Source: Thermodesulfovibrio sp.
Lineage (GTDB): Bacteria > Nitrospirota > Thermodesulfovibrionia > UBA6902
Assembly: GCA_026982355.1 (NCBI GenBank)
Contig: JALSHG010000103.1
Location: 1 to 45,152 of the forward strand
Direction of reading: 5' to 3'
DNA: 45,152 nucleotides
The notes beneath the pieces were generated by a model that made no database searches, was not told the origin of the DNA, and saw only the letters and a list, made by a program, of their open reading frames with translations. This document shows, in pieces, positions 1 through 6,682 of the stretch. The stretch's first letter is position 1. Each line of letters begins with the position of its first letter. The translations under genes were made by a program, and so were the position numbers.

Positions 1-803
1 CGTTATTGGCGACACGAGGTCGCTTTAGTTATTGTTTAGCTTCAAGAAATTCTTGAAGACTAAACCCGGTGTTTCACCACCGGTATCAGGGAAAGGCATG
101 CTACCATTGCGCTGATGATGGGGTGTGAAGCCCTTTCGACAATGTACCGAAGGCTGCAGACAGCCGGGGTGGAAATCGTGAGACGGACGCCCTCCTGATA
201 GTCTGAAGTCGGGTGAGAGCTATGATTGGATAATATGATTAGCATAAGCAAACATCTGCAGCGCCGTCAGGAAGAACAAGCCAAACAGACTGACAGGCGG
301 AACGTGGCAAGCCCGTATATCCGCTCAGTGCGAAACCTGAGCAGGCGAAACCGCAAGGCACGCTGTTGGATATGCGGGTAAAAGAATCCGGAGAAAGCAA
401 AAGCCGTTGTGTAATGCAGCGGATACGCACAGGCAGGAACATAATCCGGCCCGAAAGGGAGCAGACTTCCGGATGGTGCCTGATTGCGAGAAAGCTTGAA
501 GAACCTTTTTGAAGGAGAAAGCAAATGACGGGAGCTGAAAGCTTACCGGTGCTGCTTCTTACTATAATGTATTGAGGCTTCAAGCGTGTATTGCAAAGGT
601 AATTTAAAGATTGATTGATATTTTTATCAAGCCGGCCTGATTATATGTTTTCAGGCCAAGGGTAAATGTATAATATTAATTGATTTGAATTGCCGGGTTC
701 TGGTGAAACAGGGCCTTACAGGGGCCTGAGCCGTGTGCCGGGAAACTTGCTTGCACAGTTCTTAGGGGGCGACGGAGCCGTGAGGCTCCCGACCTGCCCG
801 GTC
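1..803 (+). mobile_element. ORF-less group II intron (RNA portion without a reverse transcriptase)
   Basis: This stretch has the layout of a bacterial group II intron RNA. It starts with GC-rich hairpins (GCGAC/GTCGC near 8-22; TTTAG..CTAAA with CTTCAAG/CTTGAAG near 36-66). A domain-I-like region follows, containing GGAACGTGGCAAGCCCG and an 11-bp helix CCCGTATATCC/GGATATGCGGG near 323-378. A canonical 34-nt domain V lies at 728-761 and a domain-VI-like hairpin at 765-803. A Shine-Dalgarno and ATG at 514-527 begin a frame (MTGAES...) that stops at 573-575, where an intron-encoded protein would normally start. Only about 150 nt separate that stop from domain V, so the reverse transcriptase/maturase is missing. 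The element could move or splice only with help in trans. Exact 5' and 3' boundaries are uncertain; the 5' end may lie at or just before position 1. Confidence 0.72.
728..761 (+). ncRNA. Group II intron domain V
   Basis: Exactly 34 nt, beginning GAGCCGTGTGC and ending GCACAGTTC, with a GAAA tetraloop at 742-745 and a two-base TT bulge at 751-752. These are the defining traits of the catalytic domain V. Most of the stem pairs; there are two mismatches (C732 with A757, C739 with T748) and several G-U wobbles, which may mean weakened activity. The sequence then runs into TTAGGGGGC and a second hairpin (GGAGCC/GGCTCC, 774-789) with an unpaired A at about 792, matching domain VI and a branch-point adenosine. 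Confidence 0.8.
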
Positions 804-826
804 TGCAAAAATAAGGAGAAAGATCA

Positions 827-1036
827 ATGCCTTATTCGGTATACGTAAACCATCCAAATAACAAAGCAATAGTACACAGTGATTTATGTTCGAACTATAG
901 GTCACGAAGAAGAGATGAAACCCATAATGGTTACTGGAGCCAACTGTTTTCAGATTTTAATGAAGCGATAGAATTTGCAAGAGAAACCGGAAAGAAAACA
1001 ATAGATTGTTGCGCATTTTGCACAGATAGAGAATAA
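827..1036 (+). CDS. Small hypothetical protein with Cys/His pairs
   Basis: 69 aa, preceded by a good ribosome binding site (AAGGAGAAAGATCA then ATG). Composition is polar, with no signal peptide or membrane segment. The visible pattern is His17-x4-Cys22 near the N-terminus and CCAFC (61-65) near the C-terminus, which could form a metal site. I recognise no named family. It starts about 25 nt after the probable 3' end of the group II intron and sits directly before hicBA, so it is probably part of the accessory island. Base composition is more AT-rich than the housekeeping genes to the right, consistent with transfer. Confidence 0.6.
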   Translation: MPYSVYVNHPNNKAIVHSDLCSNYRSRRRDETHNGYWSQLFSDFNEAIEFARETGKKTIDCCAFCTDRE

Positions 1037-1103
1037 AGATATATTTTTATAACTAAATCCCTTATTATTTGTTATCATATTGAAAAATGATGGAGGCAAT
1101 AAT

Positions 1104-1328
1104 ATGTCACAAAAAGTAAGCGTTGTAATAGAAAAAGATGAACACGGATATTATGCTTATTGCCCTGAACTCGAAGGATGCCAAACTCAGGGAGATTCAT
1201 TAGAAGAAGTGATGGCAAACATAAAAGAGGCTATCGAATTATACTTAGAGACATTGTCAGAAGAAGAAATTAAAGAGGCAATAAGTAAGGAAATATTAAC
1301 TACTACTTTAGAGGTTCAGGTTGCCTAA
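1104..1328 (+). CDS. hicB: HicB-family antitoxin
   Basis: 74 aa from the ATG at 1104, which has GGAGG seven bases upstream; an upstream TTG at 1080 is in frame but has no such site. The sequence is a typical partial RNase-H-fold HicB: KVSVVIEKDEHGYYAYCPEL, then the GCQTQGDSLEEV turn and a helical AxxxI..AI..YL segment. There is no obvious C-terminal HTH or ribbon-helix-helix domain, so DNA binding, if any, would have to come from the short tail. It neutralises the HicA RNase encoded by the overlapping next gene. The antitoxin-first order is a common variant of this module. AT-rich relative to the core genes. Confidence 0.88.
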   Translation: MSQKVSVVIEKDEHGYYAYCPELEGCQTQGDSLEEVMANIKEAIELYLETLSEEEIKEAISKEILTTTLEVQVA

Positions 1329-1521
1329 GCTTCCAAGACTAACACCTCAGGAAGCAGAATCAACGCTTCTGAAAAATGGATATGAATTTATCAGGAGCAG
1401 GGGGAGCCACAGGATTTATATCAAGGGGACAAGACGAATGGTAATTCCATTTCATTCCGGCAAAGTCTTACATCCCAAAATTGTCAAACAGGTTATCAAG
1501 GCAATAGAAACAAAAGAATAA
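1321..1521 (+). CDS. hicA: HicA-family mRNA interferase toxin
   Basis: 66 aa, starting with TTG inside the last codons of hicB (8-nt overlap), so the pair is translationally coupled; GAGG lies just upstream. It is a single double-stranded-RNA-binding-like fold. The catalytic histidine is visible in SRGSHRIY (His30), followed by the basic TRRMVIPFHSGK strand and the IVKQVIKAIE helix typical of HicA. The length equals the usual family size and there are no disruptions, so the toxin is probably intact. Expected function: ribosome-independent mRNA cleavage when HicB is depleted. Confidence 0.9.
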   Translation: MPKLPRLTPQEAESTLLKNGYEFIRSRGSHRIYIKGTRRMVIPFHSGKVLHPKIVKQVIKAIETKE

Positions 1522-1578
1522 AACAGCAGCTAACACTTATAAGGCCTCCTGTTGTCAAGGGCAAAGACACACCTATCA

Positions 1579-1599
1579 CGGATTTTCGGAGAAAATCCG
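1579..1599. terminator. Hairpin downstream of hicA
   Basis: Perfect 9-bp stem CGGATTTTC / GAAAATCCG with a three-base loop, 57 nt after the hicA stop. No U-run follows, so a role as terminator is only possible; it may be an RNA-stabilising or IS-related hairpin. Confidence 0.35.
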
Positions 1600-1675
1600 T
1601 CAATTGAAGCGATACGAACAAAAAACAAGCTCTGACTCAGTTTCGCAATCAGCGGCTTCAGCACATATTCTATAA

Positions 1676-1704
1676 GCATGATTCCGGTTTTTTCGGAATC
1701 ATGC
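1676..1704. repeat. Perfect hairpin, left of the IS110 remnant
   Basis: 11-bp perfect stem GCATGATTCCG / CGGAATCATGC with a T-rich seven-base loop. It shares the outer CATGAT..ATCATG sequence with the hairpin at 2042-2070 on the other side of the transposase remnant. Either a terminator pair or the two ends of a lost element. Confidence 0.5.
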
Positions 1705-1785
1705 AATTCTTTAGAACATGTCTGCACCAAACACTTATAGAGGTTCAAATAGCCGGTCAGCCCTGATGGTCCGGGATATCCGGCA

Positions 1786-2005
1786 TCAGCAGAGATCAGC
1801 CAGCCGGTACCAGGCAAACATGCATTCCACTGCTACAACTACATCCTCACGACAATCTTTGATAATCTTCAGAAATGCCTCCCTTGTTGCATCAATGTTT
1901 TTGTGCTTGACGATCTCCCCCTTTTGGTCAATAATACACACACAGACTACGGGCATGGAGATCGACTCCACAATAATACTTGTGCTCCTTTGTGTAGAAT
2001 TTCAT
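1786..2005 (-). pseudogene. IS110-family transposase, 5' fragment (DEDD type), frameshifted
   Basis: Reading leftward from the ATG at 2005 (GGAGGAGG seven bases upstream) the frame gives MKFYTKEHKYYCGVDLHARS, the N-terminus of an IS110/IS1111 DEDD transposase with its first Asp in GVDLHA. The frame then hits a stop in a TGTGTGTG run. The next part, CIIDQKGEIVKHKNI...VVVAVECMFAWYRLADL, continues in another frame (1786-1971) and includes the second acidic residue in AVECMF. After LADLC the frame is lost again, and no transposase C-terminus is present. So this is roughly the first quarter of a normal ~330-aa transposase with at least two frameshifts. It cannot be active. Confidence 0.82.
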
Positions 2006-2041
2006 TCGGCCTCCTCCTTATTAAAAAGATTTTTTGATATA

Positions 2042-2070
2042 TCATGATACTGCTTTTTGCAGTATCATGA
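2042..2070. repeat. Perfect hairpin, right of the IS110 remnant
   Basis: 12-bp perfect stem TCATGATACTGC / GCAGTATCATGA around a T5 loop. Similar design and shared CATGAT ends to the hairpin at 1676-1704. The stretch from here to about 2285 holds no gene I can support; a possible 62-aa minus-strand frame shows no recognisable features. Confidence 0.5.
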
Positions 2071-2290
2071 GAGGGCCTTAATTAGTATCAACCGGTTGGA
2101 GTGAATGCGCAACCTGAAGAACCTTCTTGGGTTTTGATTGTTTTTGATTTTTAAATCGTCTTTTTGGCATATTGTGATTTATTGCTCTTGTCTCTCTATG
2201 CTGTCTCTCCCGGCTTGAATCTATACGCGCTTCGACTTTGACGTTTCCGTGCCCCGGAACAATCATTTGTGGCTGAGTTGCGGTGATTTA

Positions 2291-2299
2291 TGTTATATT
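2291..2299 (+). promoter_or_regulatory. Candidate extended -10 promoter for argD
   Basis: TGtTATATT is a good extended -10 element. With it, transcription would begin at about 2305-2307, only a few bases before the ATG at 2308, implying a leaderless or near-leaderless argD mRNA. No clear -35 box or ribosome binding site is visible. Confidence 0.35.
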
Positions 2300-2307
2300 T
2301 TTACACC

Positions 2308-3504
2308 ATGGATAAAAAAATCATTGAACAGTCAAAGAAATACCTGATGAACACGTACAACCGCTTCCCCATCATGCTGAGGAAGGGGCGCGGGACAAAG
2401 GTCTGGGACTCCACCGGAAAGGAGTACCTCGATTTTGTAGCCGGGATCGCGGTGAACTGCCTCGGTCATTGCCATCCGAGGGTCGTGATCGCCATACAGA
2501 AACAGGCGCAGAGGCTCCTGCATGTCTCCAACCTCTACCACATTGATTCACAGATCAAGCTTGCAAAGCTCCTGGTGGGGCTTTCCTGCGCGGATAAGGC
2601 GTTTTTCTGCAATTCAGGGGCAGAGGCCGTTGAAGGGGCGATCAAGCTTGCGAGGAAATACGCAAAGGACCATTTCATGCCTCACAAAACAGAGATTATA
2701 ACCGCATACGGCTCTTTCCACGGAAGGACTCTCGCGGCCCTGAGCGCCACGGGGCAGGACCGGCTGCGCAAGGGTTTTGAACCCCTGGTGCCCGGATTCA
2801 GATATGTGCCGTTCAATAACATAGATGCACTGAAAAAGGCCGTTACGGACAATACCTGCGCCGTCATGCTCGAGCCCATACAGGGGGAGGGGGGCGTCAG
2901 GATGCCGTCGGAATCCTACCTGAGCGGGGTGCGCGAGATATGCGATGAGCACAAGCTCCTGCTCATACTCGATGAGATACAGACAGGAATGGGGAGGACG
3001 GGGAAGTTTTTCGCCTACGAGCACTTCAATGTCGAACCCGACATAATCACCCTTGCAAAGGGCCTCGGCGGCGGAGTCGCCATAGGCGCCGTACTGGCAA
3101 AAGAGCATGTGGCCGCATCATTCAGGCCCGGCTCCCATGCCTCGACTTTCGGGGGCAATCCGCTTGCCTGCTCCGCGGCGGTGGCCACCATCGAGACACT
3201 GCTTGAGGACGGGTTTCTGCTGGACAACTGCCGGCGTACGGGGAAATATTTTTTCGACAAACTCGAAAAGCTCAAAAGAGACTTTCCTTCTGATATAATC
3301 GATGTCAGGGGCATGGGACTCATGCTCGGACTGGAGCTGACCAAAACAGGGGGGCCGATCGTCGAGTCATGCGCCAGGAGGGGGATTCTCATCAACTGCA
3401 CGAGCGGCAACGTGCTCCGGTTCACCCCTCCGCTTATCATTATTGAAAAAGAAATCGATCACCTCATCGACGTGCTCGAGGATATTTTAGAAAGGCAATG
3501 GTAA
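2308..3504 (+). CDS. argD: Acetylornithine aminotransferase
   Basis: Class III PLP-dependent aminotransferase of arginine biosynthesis (N-acetylglutamate semialdehyde to N-acetylornithine; may also act on succinyl-diaminopimelate semialdehyde). From the ATG at 2308 it is 398 aa, the usual length; the frame also reaches an ATG at 2290 but MDKKIIEQSKKYLMNTYNRF is the normal family start. Visible features are CNSGAEAVEGAIKLAR for cofactor phosphate binding, SFHGRT, LDEIQTGMGRTG with the pyridine-binding Asp (about residue 222) and the Schiff-base lysine in ITLAKGLGGG (about 251). It is followed after 4 nt by argF and then gpmI, so the genes form an operon. Confidence 0.95.
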   Translation: MDKKIIEQSKKYLMNTYNRFPIMLRKGRGTKVWDSTGKEYLDFVAGIAVNCLGHCHPRVVIAIQKQAQRLLHVSNLYHIDSQIKLAKLLVGLSCADKAFFCNSGAEAVEGAIKLARKYAKDHFMPHKTEIITAYGSFHGRTLAALSATGQDRLRKGFEPLVPGFRYVPFNNIDALKKAVTDNTCAVMLEPIQGEGGVRMPSESYLSGVREICDEHKLLLILDEIQTGMGRTGKFFAYEHFNVEPDIITLAKGLGGGVAIGAVLAKEHVAASFRPGSHASTFGGNPLACSAAVATIETLLEDGFLLDNCRRTGKYFFDKLEKLKRDFPSDIIDVRGMGLMLGLELTKTGGPIVESCARRGILINCTSGNVLRFTPPLIIIEKEIDHLIDVLEDILERQW

Positions 3505-3508
3505 CGCA

Positions 3509-4411
3509 ATGAAAAGAGACTTTCTCACATTATCGGACATCACCTCCGAAGAGCTGGCCGCGCTTCTTGAAAGGGCGGCCGCCCTTAAGGCAGGCGCGGA
3601 CCGATCTGCCTGCCCGCTTATGGGCAGGAGCATAGGCCTGCTTTTTGACAAGACATCAACAAGGACGAGGATATCCTTTCAGACAGGCATATACCAGCTC
3701 GGTGCGCAGGCGATCTATATCAATACCCAGGAGCTGCAGCTCGGAAGGGGTGAAACCATCGAAGACACGGCAAGGGTTCTTTCAAGATACCTGCACGGCA
3801 TTGTCCTGAGGACATATGCCCACACCACCATTGAGAAACTTGCCGCCAATGCGACGATCCCCGTGATCAACGGCCTTACGGACCTGCACCACCCCTGCCA
3901 GGCCCTTGCCGACATGCTGACCATAAAGGAGAAAAAAGGCAGGCTCGGGGGGGTGCGCCTCGTTTATGTGGGTGACGGCAATAACGTCGCAAATTCCCTG
4001 CTGGAGGCGGCGCTGATGACAGGAGTGGAACTTGTCCTTGCGTGCCCCAAGGGATATGAGCCTGACAACAGGATATTTACAGGAGTCGTCTCAGGGGGAG
4101 GACGGGTCAGGATTGTCACGGACCCGGAAGAGGCTGTAAGGGATGCGGATGTGCTTTACACCGATGTATGGATCAGCATGGGCCAGGAGCGCGAGGTGGA
4201 GAGGAGAAAAAAGATATTCAGGGGGTATCAGATAAACCGCAGGCTCGTCTCCCTTGCGAAACCCGACGTAATCGTCATGCACTGCCTGCCTGCCCACAGG
4301 GGGGAAGAGATAACCGACGAAGTGCTTGATTCCCCCCGGAGCGTTGTTATCGATCAGGCGGAAAACAGGCTGCACACCCAGAAGGCGCTGCTCGAGATGC
4401 TGGTGAAATAA
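3509..4411 (+). CDS. argF: Ornithine carbamoyltransferase
   Basis: 300 aa, the size of a bacterial OTCase. It transfers the carbamoyl group from carbamoyl phosphate to ornithine to give citrulline. The carbamoyl-phosphate loop STRTR is at 50-54, the HPCQ motif near 130 and the ornithine-side HCLPAHRGEE motif near 257, all intact. The start codon lies 4 nt after the argD stop and the stop codon overlaps the gpmI start (TAATG), so translation is likely coupled. With argD here and a short argA at 12.5 kb, two separate arginine loci are visible. Confidence 0.96.
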   Translation: MKRDFLTLSDITSEELAALLERAAALKAGADRSACPLMGRSIGLLFDKTSTRTRISFQTGIYQLGAQAIYINTQELQLGRGETIEDTARVLSRYLHGIVLRTYAHTTIEKLAANATIPVINGLTDLHHPCQALADMLTIKEKKGRLGGVRLVYVGDGNNVANSLLEAALMTGVELVLACPKGYEPDNRIFTGVVSGGGRVRIVTDPEEAVRDADVLYTDVWISMGQEREVERRKKIFRGYQINRRLVSLAKPDVIVMHCLPAHRGEEITDEVLDSPRSVVIDQAENRLHTQKALLEMLVK

Positions 4412-5934
4412 TGGCCCCCCTCGTGCTTATAGTTCTCGACGGATGGGGCATAGGCGACAACCCCGCCCGGGACGCCACTGAAAAGGCGGACATCCCCTTT
4501 TATAAAGGCCTCCTGAAAGAATACCCGCATACCGCCCTCGGCTGCTCGGGCGGGTCCGTGGGACTGCCCGAGGGTCAGATGGGCAATTCCGAAGTGGGGC
4601 ACCTGAACCTGGGGGCCGGCAGGATCGTCTACCAGGACTATGCAAGGATAAACAAGGCCGTAACAAACGGCGAACTCCCTCAAAACCCGGCACTCGCCGG
4701 CGCAATGAAGGCCGCGGTTGAAAACAGCGGCGCCCTGCATCTCCTCGGCCTCGTGTCGGACGGCGGCGTCCACAGCCATATCAGCCACCTGTATGCATTG
4801 ATCGACCTGGCCGTGAGCTCAGGTGTTGGAAGGATATTCATCCATGCTTTCATGGACGGCAGGGACACGCCCCCTGCCTCCGGCATAGACTACATAAGGG
4901 CGCTGGAGGCATTCATCAAGGATAAACCGCAGGTCGAAATCGCCACTGTATCGGGCAGGTACTGGGCCATGGACAGGGACCGGCGCTGGGACAGGATAGA
5001 GCGGGCGTACAGGGCGCTTGTATCGGGAGAGGGGAGAAAGGTGCGCTCGGCAGCGGAGGCTGTTGAAAAGAGCTATGAGATAAATGAAACCGACGAATTC
5101 ATAACACCCTCTGTTATTTGTGAGGGAGATAGGCCCGTGGGAACAATACGGGACGGGGATTCCGTGATATTCTTCAATTTCAGGGCCGACAGGGCAAGGG
5201 AGCTGACAATGGCCCTGGCCGTCAGGGATTTCAGCTTTTTTGACAGGGGCCGGCCGCCTGAATTAAGCTCATATGTCACCATGACCCTCTATGAGGAGGA
5301 CTTTCCATTCCCGGCGGCCTTTCCACCGCTTAAATTAACCAATATATTCGGTGAAATCATAAGCAGGCGGGGCCTCAGGCAGTTACGGATCGCGGAGACC
5401 GAGAAGTACGCGCACGTCACCTATTTCTTCAACGGCGGGGAGGAAACATCCTTTCCCGGGGAGGACAGGTGCCTCATCCCCTCTCCCAAGGATGTGGCCA
5501 CGTATGACCTGAAGCCCGAGATGAGCGCGTATGCGGTCACGGAAGAGCTGCTGAAGAGGCTTGACGGCTCTGCATATGACTTTGTCCTTCTCAACTTCGC
5601 CAACCCGGACATGGTGGGCCACACAGGAGTCATGGAGGCGGCCGTAAAGGCGTGCGAGACCATTGACAGGTGCCTTGAAAAAATAACCGGCAGGGTCGGT
5701 TCCCTCGGCGGTACGGTCATAATAACCGCCGACCACGGCAACTGCGAGCAGATGACGGACAACGGCCGTCCCCATACCGCCCATACCACGAATCCCGTGC
5801 CTTTTATCCTGCTGAAAAAAGGCCCGGAACTCAGGGACGGCGGCATACTCGCCGACGTGGCCCCCACCTTGCTGGAGCTCATGGGGATCGACAAACCGCA
5901 GGAGATGACCGGCCGGAGTCTGATAATACGTTAA
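4411..5934 (+). CDS. gpmI: 2,3-bisphosphoglycerate-independent phosphoglycerate mutase
   Basis: 507 aa alkaline-phosphatase-superfamily enzyme that interconverts 3- and 2-phosphoglycerate in glycolysis/gluconeogenesis. The N-terminal metal site is in LIVLDGWGIGDN, the phosphoserine in GQMGNSEVGHLNLGAGR (Ser60), the substrate segment in FMDGRDTPPASG and the C-terminal Mn-binding site in TADHGNCEQM followed by PHTAHTTNPVPF. The full length and all motifs are present. It overlaps argF by one base. The coupling of glycolysis and arginine genes is not a pathway relation I can explain; it is probably simple operon packing. Confidence 0.96.
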   Translation: MAPLVLIVLDGWGIGDNPARDATEKADIPFYKGLLKEYPHTALGCSGGSVGLPEGQMGNSEVGHLNLGAGRIVYQDYARINKAVTNGELPQNPALAGAMKAAVENSGALHLLGLVSDGGVHSHISHLYALIDLAVSSGVGRIFIHAFMDGRDTPPASGIDYIRALEAFIKDKPQVEIATVSGRYWAMDRDRRWDRIERAYRALVSGEGRKVRSAAEAVEKSYEINETDEFITPSVICEGDRPVGTIRDGDSVIFFNFRADRARELTMALAVRDFSFFDRGRPPELSSYVTMTLYEEDFPFPAAFPPLKLTNIFGEIISRRGLRQLRIAETEKYAHVTYFFNGGEETSFPGEDRCLIPSPKDVATYDLKPEMSAYAVTEELLKRLDGSAYDFVLLNFANPDMVGHTGVMEAAVKACETIDRCLEKITGRVGSLGGTVIITADHGNCEQMTDNGRPHTAHTTNPVPFILLKKGPELRDGGILADVAPTLLELMGIDKPQEMTGRSLIIR

Positions 5935-5943
5935 CTGCATGCC

Positions 5944-6642
5944 ATGCTCAACGGATTACTGAACCTCCTGTTTCCCCAGGCCTGCCCCGTGTGCCGGAAG
6001 CCCTCGTCAGAGCACAGCATTGCGCCCATATGCGCTGAATGCTGGCGGACGATACGCCCGTACAGGAGCCCGGCATGCAGGAGGTGCGGCGCGCCGCTTG
6101 TTTCGGATGCAGCGGCCACGTGCGGGGATTGCCTCAGGGATGAGCCTTCCTTTGAACGCGCAGTGAACTTCGGGCTCTATGAAGGGGCATTGAGGGACGC
6201 AATCAACCTGCTTAAGTACAGGGGCATAAGGCGCCTGTCCGGGCCCCTGTCGGGGATGATGCTCCGCATGGAATTCCCTGATGTTGACGCGGTTGTCCCC
6301 GTACCCCTTCACGAGAAACGGCTGAGGCAGAGGGAATTCAACCAGTCGGCACTTCTTGCCGCAAGCATAGCCCGGCATATCGGCGCCACGTTGGAAACCG
6401 GCTGTCTCGTCAAAATCAGGGACACGCCCCCTCAGGTGGGCCTGCGCTCACGGGAGAGAATCAAAAACATCAAGGGGGCCTTTGACATCAGGAGGGCCGA
6501 CCGCATCAGGGGCGGCAGGATCCTGCTCATTGATGATGTGGTCACAACGGGGGCGACCGTAAGGGAGTGCTCGCGGGTCCTGAAAAAGGCAGGCGCACGG
6601 GCCATCCATGTGGCGGCACTCGCCCATGGGGTGAGGGATTAG
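5944..6642 (+). CDS. comF: ComF family phosphoribosyltransferase-like protein
   Basis: 232 aa. The N-terminus has four CxxC pairs (Cys14/17, 30/33, 45/48, 60/63), the zinc-finger-like double module of ComF. The C-terminal half is a type I phosphoribosyltransferase fold with the PRPP loop ILLIDDVVTTGAT near 194-206. ComF is linked to natural transformation and, in some species, to DNA repair. A full comEC is present at 32-34.6 kb, so DNA uptake is plausible. The start is 9 nt after gpmI; the next gene (fdhA) converges from the other strand with a 40-nt gap. Confidence 0.9.
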   Translation: MLNGLLNLLFPQACPVCRKPSSEHSIAPICAECWRTIRPYRSPACRRCGAPLVSDAAATCGDCLRDEPSFERAVNFGLYEGALRDAINLLKYRGIRRLSGPLSGMMLRMEFPDVDAVVPVPLHEKRLRQREFNQSALLAASIARHIGATLETGCLVKIRDTPPQVGLRSRERIKNIKGAFDIRRADRIRGGRILLIDDVVTTGATVRECSRVLKKAGARAIHVAALAHGVRD

Positions 6643-6682
6643 GGACAACCGTTTGAACCGTGAACCCGCAGTCTTCAGCCGT

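Noticed and set aside
1080-1103. TTG at 1080 as the start of hicB
   Set aside because: The ATG at 1104 has a strong ribosome binding site at proper spacing and gives the normal family N-terminus.
2078-2266. 62-aa minus-strand ORF (basic, MPKRRFKNQKQ...)
   Set aside because: Low-complexity basic sequence with no family or good ribosome site; could be a transposon remnant, but support is too weak.
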